21,694 nucleotides of DNA from an uncultured Actinomycetes bacterium (GCA_946886425.1 CAMPIP010000017.1:1-21694); one strand, 5' to 3'. Positions 1 through 7,536 are shown, counted from the stretch's first letter. Notes: generated by a model not told the origin, from the sequence alone. Made by a program: numbers and translations.

Positions 1-44
1 CCCACCCGCCGAGACGGCGAACCCGATCATCTAAGGTGGCCGCG

Positions 45-1268
45 ATGGCCGATCTGCCCGATGCCGCCACCTGTTACGAGCTGCTTTCGCGCATGGCCCT
101 GATCCGCCGCTTCGAGGAGGAGGCGGGCCGTCAGTACCAGCGAGCCAAAGCCGGCGGCTTCCTGCACCTGGCGATCGGCGAGGAGGCGACGATCGTCGGC
201 ACCGTCGCGGCAATGCGCGACGAGGACTACCTGATCGGCACCTACCGCACCCACGGCCACGCGATCGCCCGCGGCACCGATCCGAAGCGGGTGATGGCGG
301 AGCTGTTCGGCCGCGTCGACGGGACCAGCGGAGGCCGCGGCGGCTCGATGCACATCTTCGACGCCGAGAACCGCTTCATGGGCGGCTACGGGATCGTCGG
401 CGGCAACCTGCCGATCGCCGCCGGGCTCGCCCTCTCCTCCCAGTACAAGGGGGAAGACGCGGTGACCGTCTGCATGTTCGGCGACGGCGCCTCCAACACC
501 GGCAACTTCGGCGAGACGATGAACCTGGCGGCGCTCTGGAAGCTGCCGGTCCTGTTCCTGGTCGAGAACAACCTCTACGGGATGGGGACCGCGGTCGAGC
601 GGCACTCGGCCCAGGTCGACCTCTCCAAGAAGGCCGAGGGCTACGGGATCTCCGGGACCCGGGTCGACGGGATGGACGTGCTGGCGGTCCGCGAGGCGGT
701 CGCCGAGGGCATCCGCCAGGCCCGCGAGGAGGACCGGCCGACGCTGCTGGAGGCCTTCACCTACCGCTACCGCGGCCACTCCGCCGCCGACCCGGAGGTC
801 TACCGGGAGCGCGAGGAGGTCGAGGAGTGGGAGCAGAAAGACCCGATCGAGGTGTTCGCGCGGCGCTGCATCGATGCTGGGGTGCTGGGCGAGCGCGAGG
901 TCCAGCAGGCGCGCGAGGCGGCCGACGCCGCGATCGCCGCGGCGGTCGAGTTCGCCGACGCCTCGCCGGAGCCGGCGCTCGACACGATGTACGAGAACCT
1001 CTACGCGCTCGACTCGCCCTGGGGCTGGTACGCGGTCGACGAGCGCAGCCCGGAGCCGCACCGCGGCGAGCGCGAGGGCCAGATGCCGGCCTCCGCGCGG
1101 GAGCTGGCCGAGGCCGGCGCCGCCTACGCGGGGCAGCCGAGCGGGCCGCGGCCGAACCCGGCCGAGAGCGGCGACGCCCAGGACGGGGTCGAGACGCGGG
1201 TCTCGCCCGAGCCCGAGGTCGGCGACGAGGCCGAGGAAGTGGCCGGCGTCGAGGAGCGCGAGGACTGA
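45..1268 (+). CDS. pdhA: Pyruvate (2-oxoacid) dehydrogenase E1 component, alpha subunit
   Basis: Thiamine-diphosphate-dependent subunit that decarboxylates pyruvate (or a branched-chain 2-oxoacid) and, with E1beta, reductively acylates the lipoyl group of E2. The protein is 407 aa. The ThDP/Mg-binding motif begins with GDGASN at residue 146 and ends with the paired Asn of LVENN near 176. An N-terminal RTHGHAIARG stretch and a YRYRGHSAADPEVYR segment match the E1alpha active-site and phosphorylation-loop regions. I chose ATG at 45 because AAGGTGG (33-39) sits five bases upstream; an in-frame GTG at 36 would add three residues. The family fold ends near residue 340, and about 70 acidic, Gly/Pro-rich residues follow, probably disordered. 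The stop overlaps the E1beta start (TGATG). Substrate specificity (pyruvate, branched-chain or acetoin) cannot be settled from the motifs. Confidence 0.92.
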   Translation: MADLPDAATCYELLSRMALIRRFEEEAGRQYQRAKAGGFLHLAIGEEATIVGTVAAMRDEDYLIGTYRTHGHAIARGTDPKRVMAELFGRVDGTSGGRGGSMHIFDAENRFMGGYGIVGGNLPIAAGLALSSQYKGEDAVTVCMFGDGASNTGNFGETMNLAALWKLPVLFLVENNLYGMGTAVERHSAQVDLSKKAEGYGISGTRVDGMDVLAVREAVAEGIRQAREEDRPTLLEAFTYRYRGHSAADPEVYREREEVEEWEQKDPIEVFARRCIDAGVLGEREVQQAREAADAAIAAAVEFADASPEPALDTMYENLYALDSPWGWYAVDERSPEPHRGEREGQMPASARELAEAGAAYAGQPSGPRPNPAESGDAQDGVETRVSPEPEVGDEAEEVAGVEERED

Positions 1269-2260
1269 TGGCGACGCTGCGGATGCGAGAGGCGCTGCGC
1301 GACGCGATGGCGGAGGAGATGCGCCGCGACGAGTCGGTGCTGGTGATGGGCGAGGACGTCGCGGTCTTCCAGGGCGCCTTCAAGGTCACCGAGGGGCTGC
1401 TCGACGAGTTCGGCGAGCGGCGCGTCCGCGACACGCCGATCTCCGAGAACACGATCGTCGGCGCCGGGGTCGGGGCGGCGATGGGCGGGCTGCGCCCGAT
1501 CGTCGAGCTGATGACCGTCAACTTCTCGCTGCTGGCGCTCGACCAGATCGTCAACCACGCCGCCGCGATCCCCTACATGTTCAACGGCCAGGCCCGGGTG
1601 CCGATGGTGATCCGGATGCCGGGTGGCGGCGGCCACCAGCTCGGCCCGACCCACTCGCACAGCTTCGAGGCGCTCTACCTGCAGGTACCGGGGCTGCTGG
1701 TCGCCTGCCCCTCCACCCCGGCCGACGGCAAGGCGCTGCTGAAGGCGGCGATCCGCGACGACAACCCGGTCGTCTTCATCGAGCACGAGTCCCTGTACGG
1801 GACGCGCGGCGAGGTCCCCGACGACGGCGAGGAGGAGGAGCTGCGCTTCGGCCAGGCCGCGGTGCGGCGCCAGGGGGGCGACGTGACGATCATCGGGGTG
1901 CTGAAGATGGCCCAGGTGGCCGAGCACGCGGCGACGCAGCTGTCCCACGAGCACGGCGTCGAGGCCGAGGTGATCGACCCGCGGACCCTGCGCCCGCTCG
2001 ACCTCGACACGATCCTCGAGTCGGTTCGCAAGACCAACCGGGCGGTGATCGTCGAGGAGGGCTGGCCGCACGGCGGCGTCGGCGCCAACCTGGCGACGCT
2101 GATCACCGAGCAGGCCTTCGACGACCTCGACGCGCCGGTGCAGCGGGTGACCGGCGCCGACGTCCACATGCCCTACTCCAAACGCCTCGAGCAGGCGGCG
2201 ATCCCGCACGAGGAGCACGTCGTCAAGGCGGCGCTGGCGACGCTCGAGGGGGCGATGTAG
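1268..2260 (+). CDS. pdhB: Pyruvate (2-oxoacid) dehydrogenase E1 component, beta subunit
   Basis: A 330-aa transketolase-like subunit that completes the E1 alpha2beta2 heterotetramer and passes the acyl group to E2. Visible family features are GEDVAVFQGAF near the N-terminus, the ISENTIVGAGVGAAMGG segment, the PYMFNGQ..VPMVIRMPGGGGHQLGPTHSHSFE active-site region and a C-terminal transketolase domain (VIDPRTLRPLD, VEEGWPHGGVG). Its ATG shares one base with the E1alpha stop, so the two are probably translationally coupled; GAGGA just upstream can act as ribosome-binding site. The length is normal for the family. The E2 gene follows after 36 bp, so the three genes form one operon. No E3 (lipoamide dehydrogenase) gene lies in the window. 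Confidence 0.93.
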   Translation: MATLRMREALRDAMAEEMRRDESVLVMGEDVAVFQGAFKVTEGLLDEFGERRVRDTPISENTIVGAGVGAAMGGLRPIVELMTVNFSLLALDQIVNHAAAIPYMFNGQARVPMVIRMPGGGGHQLGPTHSHSFEALYLQVPGLLVACPSTPADGKALLKAAIRDDNPVVFIEHESLYGTRGEVPDDGEEEELRFGQAAVRRQGGDVTIIGVLKMAQVAEHAATQLSHEHGVEAEVIDPRTLRPLDLDTILESVRKTNRAVIVEEGWPHGGVGANLATLITEQAFDDLDAPVQRVTGADVHMPYSKRLEQAAIPHEEHVVKAALATLEGAM

Positions 2261-2296
2261 TGGCCAGCCGAGGGGGAGCGAGCGAGGTGCGCGCCG

Positions 2297-3634
2297 ATGG
2301 CTGAGGTGGTGATGCCCCGGCTCTCCGACTCGATGGAGGAGGGCACGATCCTGACCTGGCTGAAGCAGGTCGGCGACGAGATCGCGGTCGGCGACGAGAT
2401 CGTCGAAATCGAGACGGACAAGGCGAACATGGCTTATGAAAGCGACGTCGCGGGGGTGCTGACGGAGATTTTGGCCGAGGAGGGGGAGACTCTTCCGATT
2501 GGCAGTCCTATTGCGCGGGTGGGTGATGGTGACGAGGGACCCAGCGCTCGGGCCGCGGGTGTCACCGCAGGGGACCCCCCATCCCCTGCGGTAGCTAAAG
2601 CTTCCTCGGGGACGGGTCCCCCTACGGTGCCACCCGCGGCGCGGGCGGAGGAGGCCTCGCCGGAACCCGCAGCCGCGCCTCAGGGTGATGGCGGTCGGGT
2701 CAAAGCGTCGCCGGTGGCCAAGCGCCTCGCTAAGGACAAAGGGCTCGACCTCACTTCCCTCGCTGGGTCTGGTCCGGGGGGACGGATCGTCAAGGCAGAC
2801 GTGGAGCGGGCCGCGGCTGCCGGGGGTGACGGCGGTGCAGGGGGGGTCGAGGACGCCCCCGCCCGCAGCGCCCCCCCTGCACCGGCGGCAGGACCCGCGG
2901 CCCCGGCGGTCGGTCCCTCTCCTGCTTCGGTCGAGACCGCCAAGGGACAGACCTCCTATGAGGACCTGAGCAAGCTGCAGTCGGTGATCGCGCGGCGGAT
3001 GTCGGAGTCGAAGGCGACGGCGCCGCACTTCTATCTCGAAGCCGAGGTGGATATGAGCCGGGCCGTGGAGGCGCGGGCGCGGTTGAAGGGGGCGGCCAAG
3101 GAAGGCGACGTGGTGCCCTCGTTCAACGACATGGTCGTCAAGGCCTGCGCGCTGGCGCTTCGCGAGTTCCCGCGGGCCAATGGGGCTTATCGGGACGGGA
3201 AGTTCGAGCTCTACTCGCGGGTGAACGTGGGCGTGGCGGTGGCGGCGCGGGACGCGCTGGTGGTGCCGACCGTGTTCGACGCGGACCGCAAGGGCCTGCG
3301 GCAGATCGCCGAGGAGTCGCGGGCGCTGGCGCGGCGGGTCCGGGACGGGGAGATCACGCCGCCGGAGCTCTCGGGCGGGACGTTCAGCGTCTCCAACCTG
3401 GGGATGTACGGGATCGACAACTTCAGCGCCGTGATCAACCCGCCCCAGGCGGGCATCCTCGCCGTGGGAGCGATCAAGGAGCGCCCGGCGGTCCGCGACG
3501 GCCAGCTTGTCCCCGCCCACCTGATGAACGTCACCCTCGCCTGCGACCACCGCATCCTCTACGGCGCCGACGGCGCCGAGTTCCTGGCGCGGATCCGAGA
3601 GCTGCTCGAGGAGCCGCTCTCCCTAGCCCTCTGA
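2297..3634 (+). CDS. pdhC: Dihydrolipoamide acyltransferase, E2 component of the 2-oxoacid dehydrogenase complex
   Basis: Core E2 enzyme (445 aa) that accepts the acyl group on a swinging lipoyl arm and transfers it to CoA. Domain order: a single lipoyl domain (residues about 1-78, lipoyl-lysine K42 in ETDKANMAYES); an Ala/Pro-rich linker; a peripheral E3/E1-binding domain (about 135-172, ASPVAKRLAKDKG through GPGGRIVKADV); a second Ala/Pro linker; and the catalytic domain (about 215-445) with TFSVSNLGMYGIDNF and the active-site block CDHRILYGADG (H418). The usual DHRxxDG motif has Tyr422 in place of the Asp. Both linkers contain strong inverted repeats in the DNA (2553-2639 and 2833-2884). 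Start ATG 2297 has CGAGGTG eight bases upstream. The nearby lipB-lipA pair would supply its cofactor. Confidence 0.93.
   Translation: MAEVVMPRLSDSMEEGTILTWLKQVGDEIAVGDEIVEIETDKANMAYESDVAGVLTEILAEEGETLPIGSPIARVGDGDEGPSARAAGVTAGDPPSPAVAKASSGTGPPTVPPAARAEEASPEPAAAPQGDGGRVKASPVAKRLAKDKGLDLTSLAGSGPGGRIVKADVERAAAAGGDGGAGGVEDAPARSAPPAPAAGPAAPAVGPSPASVETAKGQTSYEDLSKLQSVIARRMSESKATAPHFYLEAEVDMSRAVEARARLKGAAKEGDVVPSFNDMVVKACALALREFPRANGAYRDGKFELYSRVNVGVAVAARDALVVPTVFDADRKGLRQIAEESRALARRVRDGEITPPELSGGTFSVSNLGMYGIDNFSAVINPPQAGILAVGAIKERPAVRDGQLVPAHLMNVTLACDHRILYGADGAEFLARIRELLEEPLSLAL
2553..2639. repeat. Nested palindromic element inside the E2 linker
   Basis: Outer arms 2553-2567 and 2625-2639 are inverted copies with one mismatch in 15. 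Inside them lie a perfect 11-bp inverted repeat with a 7-nt loop (ACCGCAGGGGA 2564-2574 / TCCCCTGCGGT 2582-2592) and a second short palindrome, GGGGAC-GG-GTCCCC (2608-2621). The segment is 87 bp, exactly 29 codons, and reads through as Ala/Pro/Gly/Thr-rich linker. It contains A/T-ending codons (GCT AAA GCT) unlike its surroundings. The architecture resembles REP or Rickettsia-type coding palindromic elements, but membership in a dispersed family is inferred. Confidence 0.6.
2833..2884. repeat. 14-bp perfect inverted repeat in the second E2 linker
   Basis: CGGTGCAGGGGGGG (2833-2846) and CCCCCCCTGCACCG (2871-2884) are perfect inverted copies around a 24-nt loop. They lie in the coding sequence between the E3-binding and catalytic domains. 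GC-rich low-complexity linker coding could produce this by chance, but 14 perfect pairs is notable. Confidence 0.5.
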
Positions 3635-3646
3635 GAGGGCGGTCGT

Positions 3647-3670
3647 TTAGCGCCCCTATAAGGGCGTTAA
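3647..3670. terminator. Putative bidirectional terminator hairpin between E2 and the opposing membrane-protein gene
   Basis: TTAGCGCCC (3647-3655) pairs with GGGCGTTAA (3662-3670) as a 9-bp stem with one G-T pair and a 6-nt loop (CTATAA). It lies 12 bp after the E2 stop and 15 bp before the end of the convergent gene at 3686, as expected for a shared terminator. Neither strand has a long T tract after the stem. Confidence 0.5.
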
Positions 3671-3685
3671 GTGACCGCGTTCGCG

Positions 3686-5311
3686 TCAGCAAGTCTTGTG
3701 GGCGCCCGTGACCGCGTTCCAGGCGCGGCCGAGGGAGAAGTCGGCGCGGACGCGGAAGACGCCGGGGTGGGCGGCGCGGGCGACGGTCCAGTCGCCGCGG
3801 CGGAGGATGCAGCCGGAGCCGCGGACGATCGACCAGTACGGGGTGAAGTTGACGCGGACGAGGAACTCGCCGGGGCGGTCGACGTCGAGGGCGAAGCCCT
3901 GGCGGCCGACCCAGCGGATCTCGCCGGCGCTGGGGCCGAGCGGGGCGATCAGCGGCTTCGCGTCGGGGACCTCGTAGATGCGCCAGTGCGGTGAGGTCCA
4001 ACGCAGGGCCAGGTAGGGCGGGGCGGCGAGGATCAGGCGCTGCTCGGCCACCGAGGAGTAGTCGAGCGGGGCGTCGGGGAGGGCGACGTAGGAGATCGCG
4101 TTGTTGCGGAGCCAGGCGCTGTAGGTGGCGTGGGTCAGCTCGTCCTTGTCGTAGAAGACGTCGTCGCGGGTGGTGTCGAGCTGGCGCAGCCAGCCGCGGG
4201 CGATGTCGAAGCTCGGCGCCAGGTAGGCGGACTCCCAGTGGTTGGCCGTCGGCGGCACCTCGATCCGCATCCCCTCGGCGCCGTGGTCGCGCAGCCAGGC
4301 GGCGGCGGGGTCGAAGTAGGCGCGGGTCGTCGAGGGGTCGCCGACGCTGCGGGCAATCTGGGTGACGCTGGCGGTCAGCTGCCAGTAGAGGCTCCCCGCC
4401 ATCGCCAAGACGAGGAACGCCATCGCCGGCCGCGAGAGGCGGGCCAGCCGCGGCCGGTGCGCGAGGAGCGCCGCCGCCAGGACCGGGCCGCCGAACAGGG
4501 CGCCGAGCCGGACCGCGTTGCCGCCGAGCGCGTTGGGGACCAGCCAGACCAGGGTCCCGGCCACCAGGTAGCAGAGGATGGCCCGGCGCAGCTGCCGCTC
4601 GTCCGGCATCTCGCGGAGCAGGTAGAGAGCGCTGAGGCACCAGAGCGGGATCGCGATGTAGGAGGAGAAGGCGAAGGGGAACTGGCCCGGTTCGGGGAAC
4701 GCCAGGTTGGGGACGACGACCAGGGCCAGCGAGACGCCGGCGACCGCGAGCGCGGCTCGGCTCGGCCGGGCGCCGCGCTCGATCAGCCCCGCGGCGACGA
4801 CGCCGGCGAGGAAGGCGGCGGCGACGGGGCTGGCCAGCGGGCAGGCCGCGGCCGTGAGGACGGCGAGCTTGCCGCGGCCCGTCTGCAGGCAGCGCAGCGA
4901 AGCGAGCGCGAAGGCGACGCCGAGCGCGAAGGTGAGCTGGCCGTCGGCGAGCAGGGTGACGACGCCGGCCCCGAACCAGAGCGTCGCCCAGCGCGCCTCC
5001 TCGCCCCAGCGGTCGCGGACCAGGCGGTCGAACAGGTAGGAGGACGCGATCACCGCCAGGGCCGCCACCAGCTGCGGTCCCAGCACCGAGGCAAGCGGCG
5101 GGAAGAGGACGCTGTAGGTGAGCGTGTAGTGGCCGCCGTACCAGCTGCCGTTCCAGATCGCCAGGCCGGCGTCGCGGAACAGCTCGGTGCGGAAGACCTG
5201 GGCGGCGAGGTCACCGACGGGCGGGTTCCAGATCAGCATCAGCAGCGCCAGCGCCGAGCTGAGCGCGACGGCCGGAAGCCAATCGGGTCGGAGAGCCTTG
5301 GACTGGACCAT
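3686..5311 (-). CDS. Multi-pass membrane protein, glycosyltransferase-C/PTPS-related-like, function unknown
   Basis: A 541-aa protein with many hydrophobic segments: the first at about residues 11-28, then a run of Leu/Ala/Val-rich helices up to about residue 350. A soluble C-terminal region follows and ends with two Cys (RGSGCILRRGD and HKTC). Near the N-terminus an AIWNGSWYGGHYTLTYSVLF segment (51-70) followed by PPL recalls the extracytoplasmic loop of large membrane proteins annotated as 6-pyruvoyl-tetrahydropterin-synthase-related or GT-C-like. I recognise the general type only and can assign no substrate. The reading frame stays open upstream into lipB antisense, so the start is uncertain: ATG 5311 places the first helix well, and ATG 5350 would add 13 residues. 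Neither has a clear ribosome-binding site. It is divergent from lipB and convergent with the E2 operon. Confidence 0.7.
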   Translation of the reverse strand: MVQSKALRPDWLPAVALSSALALLMLIWNPPVGDLAAQVFRTELFRDAGLAIWNGSWYGGHYTLTYSVLFPPLASVLGPQLVAALAVIASSYLFDRLVRDRWGEEARWATLWFGAGVVTLLADGQLTFALGVAFALASLRCLQTGRGKLAVLTAAACPLASPVAAAFLAGVVAAGLIERGARPSRAALAVAGVSLALVVVPNLAFPEPGQFPFAFSSYIAIPLWCLSALYLLREMPDERQLRRAILCYLVAGTLVWLVPNALGGNAVRLGALFGGPVLAAALLAHRPRLARLSRPAMAFLVLAMAGSLYWQLTASVTQIARSVGDPSTTRAYFDPAAAWLRDHGAEGMRIEVPPTANHWESAYLAPSFDIARGWLRQLDTTRDDVFYDKDELTHATYSAWLRNNAISYVALPDAPLDYSSVAEQRLILAAPPYLALRWTSPHWRIYEVPDAKPLIAPLGPSAGEIRWVGRQGFALDVDRPGEFLVRVNFTPYWSIVRGSGCILRRGDWTVARAAHPGVFRVRADFSLGRAWNAVTGAHKTC

Positions 5312-5356
5312 CGGCGGTGCGGCAAGGATAAGGGCGCGCCCTGCGACCATTGTGAA

Positions 5357-6094
5357 ATGAGCGAATCGAGGATGCGCGAGCCGATCCTGGTCGTCCGCTG
5401 CGGCACCGTCCCCTACGAGGAGGCGCGGGCGGCGCAGCGACGGCTCGAGGGCGAGCGCCAGCGCGGCGACGTCCCCGACCTGCTGCTGCTGCTCGAGCAC
5501 CCGCCCGTCTACACGCGCGGCCGCCGCTCCGAGCCGGCGGAGCTGCCGATGGGGGCCGAGTGGTACGAAATGCAGGGGATCGAAGTGCGCGACACTGACC
5601 GCGGCGGCCGGGTCACCTACCACGGGCCGGGACAGCTGGTCGCCTACCCGATCGTCTCGCTGCGCCCCTACGGCGACGACGTCCACGCCTACGTGCGCGG
5701 GCTGGAGCGGGTGATGATCGAGTCGCTGGCCGCGCACGGGGTCGCGGCGGGGCTGGTCGAGGGCGAGACCGGGGTCTGGGTCGGCGAGCGGAAGATCGGC
5801 TCGATCGGGGTCCACGTCAGCCGCGGCGTCACCACCCATGGGCTCGCCGTCAACGTCAACAACGATCTGCAGCCGTTCGAGTGGGTGGTTCCGTGCGGGA
5901 TCGAGGGCTGCCAGGTGACCTCGCTCTCCCGCGAGCTCGGCGCCGAGCAGGACCTCGGTGCGTTCGCCGCGACCGTGACGGCGCGCTTCGCGGAGGTCTT
6001 CGGGCGCGAGCCGGTCGAGACCGACCCCGCCGAGCTGGGGGTCGCGCCGGCCGGCGGGGACCCCGCGCCCGCTACGCTCGGTGACCCCCGATGA
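5357..6094 (+). CDS. lipB: Lipoyl(octanoyl) transferase LipB
   Basis: Transfers octanoyl from octanoyl-ACP to the lipoyl-domain lysine of E2 and GcvH, the first step of endogenous lipoate assembly. The 245-aa protein shows the LipB signature RGGRVTYHGPGQLVAYPI (82-99), the active-site lysine region GERKIGSIGVHVSRGVTTHG (K146) and the catalytic cysteine in VVPCGIEGCQVTSL (C180). ATG 5357 is the first plausible start. An internal ATG at 5372 would remove five residues, and no strong ribosome-binding site decides between them. The stop overlaps the lipA start (ATGA at 6091-6094), so the two are coupled. The tail beyond residue about 220 is Ala/Pro-rich. It lies near the E2 gene, its likely target. 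Confidence 0.94.
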   Translation: MSESRMREPILVVRCGTVPYEEARAAQRRLEGERQRGDVPDLLLLLEHPPVYTRGRRSEPAELPMGAEWYEMQGIEVRDTDRGGRVTYHGPGQLVAYPIVSLRPYGDDVHAYVRGLERVMIESLAAHGVAAGLVEGETGVWVGERKIGSIGVHVSRGVTTHGLAVNVNNDLQPFEWVVPCGIEGCQVTSLSRELGAEQDLGAFAATVTARFAEVFGREPVETDPAELGVAPAGGDPAPATLGDPR

Positions 6095-7122
6095 GCGAGA
6101 CGATCGAGCAGCAGCCGGGCGCCCCCAGTCTGAGCGCCGAGGTGCCAGCCGGCGCCGCCCCCGCCGAGCGCGTCCACGTCACCCGCTCCCGCGCGAAGCC
6201 AGGCGGCACCGCCGCCGACGCCGCGGGCACCGTCCCCTTCAAGCGCAAGCGCAAGCCGCCGTGGCTGAAAGTGCCGGCGCCGGGCGGGCCCAACTACCGG
6301 CGGCTGAAGGCGACGATCGGCGCCGACAACCTGCACACGGTCTGCGAGGAGGCGAACTGCCCCAACGTCGGCGAGTGCTGGGAGCGCGGCACCGCGACCT
6401 TCATGATCCTCGGCGACGTCTGCACGCGGCGCTGCGGCTTCTGCAACGTCCAGACCGGCAAGCCGACCTGGAACGACCCGCTGGAGCCGCTGCGGGTGGC
6501 CAACCAGGTGAAGCGGATGGGGCTGCGGCACGCCGTCGTCACCTCGGTCGACCGCGACGACCTGCCCGACTACGGGGCGAGCGCCTTCGTCGGCGTGATC
6601 CGCTCGATCCGGATGCAGGCCCCCGGCTGCAAGGTCGAGGTGCTGACCCCGGACTTCCGCGGCCAGGAGATGCCGCTGGCCAAGGTCGTCCACGAGAAGC
6701 CCGACGTCTTCAACCACAACGTCGAGACGGTCCCGCGCCTCTACCCCATCGCCCGCCGCGGCTCCCAGTTCCCCCGCTCGGCCCGGGTCCTGAAGACGGC
6801 GAAGGAAATGGGCGGCCCCGACGTCGTCACCAAGTCCGGCCTGATGGTCGGGCTGGGCGAGAGCTTCGAGGAGATGGTCGAGACCTTCGGCCTGCTGCGC
6901 GAGCACAAGGTCCAGGTCCTCACCGTCGGCCAGTACCTGCGGCCGACCGAGAACCACCTCCCCGTCGTCCGCTACTGGCACCCCGAGGAGTTCGAGGCCC
7001 TGGAGAAGGCCGCCTACGACCTCGGCTTCGAGTCGGTCGCCGCCGGCCCCCTGGTCCGCAGCAGCTACCACGCCGACCAGAACCTGCCCGAGACCCATCG
7101 GGCCGAGAGCCTGACCGCCTAG
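6091..7122 (+). CDS. lipA: Lipoyl synthase LipA (radical SAM)
   Basis: Inserts two sulfurs into the octanoyl group that LipB attaches, completing lipoyl-E2. The 343-aa protein has the auxiliary Fe-S cluster motif CEEANCPNVGEC (C85, C90, C96), the radical-SAM CxxxCxxC motif in CTRRCGFCNV (C111, C115, C118) and the C-terminal serine motif RSSYHAD (323 onward), so all cluster ligands are present. The first 55 or so residues are a low-complexity extension ending in a basic KRKRKPPWL stretch just before the conserved fold; the shorter enterobacterial enzymes lack this much. It starts inside the lipB stop codon. Its stop (TAG 7120-7122) interleaves with the stop of the opposing VOC gene in a CTAG palindrome. 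Confidence 0.96.
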   Translation: MSETIEQQPGAPSLSAEVPAGAAPAERVHVTRSRAKPGGTAADAAGTVPFKRKRKPPWLKVPAPGGPNYRRLKATIGADNLHTVCEEANCPNVGECWERGTATFMILGDVCTRRCGFCNVQTGKPTWNDPLEPLRVANQVKRMGLRHAVVTSVDRDDLPDYGASAFVGVIRSIRMQAPGCKVEVLTPDFRGQEMPLAKVVHEKPDVFNHNVETVPRLYPIARRGSQFPRSARVLKTAKEMGGPDVVTKSGLMVGLGESFEEMVETFGLLREHKVQVLTVGQYLRPTENHLPVVRYWHPEEFEALEKAAYDLGFESVAAGPLVRSSYHADQNLPETHRAESLTA

Positions 7123-7454
7123 CTAGGCCCGCCGAATCCCACCTCGTTGCCGTCGGCGTCGCGGTAGGTCGCCTTGCGCACGCCGTTCGCGTAGGTCTCC
7201 CGTTCGGCCGGCTCGATCCCCCGCGAGGCGATCGCCGCGACCCGCTCGTCGAAATCCTCGACGAAGACGGTGTGCAAAGCCCCACCGGGGCTCTTGCTCT
7301 CGACGATGTAGAGGTAGCGGTGCTCGGCCAGTTCCCAAACCGACTCGGCCGAGTGCGGGCTGAAGGTGGGCTCCGAGCCCAGCAGCCGTTCGTACCAGCG
7401 GAGGGCTGACGCGTGGTCGGCGACCGGGATCCCCGCGAATAGATCGAGGGTCAT
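7119..7454 (-). CDS. VOC (glyoxalase/bleomycin-resistance fold) family protein
   Basis: A small 111-aa protein. MTLDLFAGIPVADHASALRW is typical of the first beta-alpha unit of vicinal-oxygen-chelate proteins, and the C-terminal RKATYRDADGNEVGFGG matches the closing strand (DPDGN-type turn). The length fits one VOC module made of two half repeats, probably a dimer. No substrate can be inferred; possibilities range from glyoxalase-like enzymes to antibiotic-binding proteins. The reading frame continues back into the tRNA gene, but the conserved start is the ATG at 7454, one nucleotide after the tRNA-Ala 3' end. There is no ribosome-binding site. Its mRNA may be released by tRNA 3'-end processing and be almost leaderless (inference). 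Confidence 0.8.
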   Translation of the reverse strand: MTLDLFAGIPVADHASALRWYERLLGSEPTFSPHSAESVWELAEHRYLYIVESKSPGGALHTVFVEDFDERVAAIASRGIEPAERETYANGVRKATYRDADGNEVGFGGPS

Positions 7455-7455
7455 A

Positions 7456-7528
7456 TGGAGCCAGCCGGGATCGAACCGGCGACCTCCGCCTTGCAAAGGC
7501 GGCGCTCTGCCAGCTGAGCTATGGCCCC
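7456..7528 (-). tRNA. tRNA-Ala, anticodon TGC
   Basis: On the - strand the 73-nt sequence starts GGGGCCATAGCTCAGCTGG and ends GGTTCGATCCCGGCTGGCTCCA. It folds with a 7-bp acceptor stem (one G-T pair), a D arm, an anticodon stem CGCCT/AGGCG around loop TTTGCAA (anticodon TGC) and a T arm with GTTCGATC. The discriminator base is A and CCA is not encoded. The VOC gene starts one base after it, and the ABC permease gene ends 47 bp upstream. Confidence 0.96.
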
Positions 7529-7536
7529 TCGCGGGA

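Noticed and set aside
1124..3550. 808-aa open frame on the - strand opposite E1beta and E2
   Set aside because: It is antisense to well-recognised genes and has Arg/His/Leu-rich composition typical of shadow frames in high-GC DNA.
3671..3719. Direct repeat GTGACCGCGTTC at 3671-3682 and 3708-3719
   Set aside because: It is only 12 bp, and one copy lies in coding sequence. No structure or insertion explains it, so chance or a small slippage duplication suffices.
4130..5356. Upstream + strand extension of the lipB frame (about 400 codons)
   Set aside because: It is antisense to the membrane-protein gene and has Arg/Gly/Glu-rich shadow composition; LipB similarity begins at 5357.
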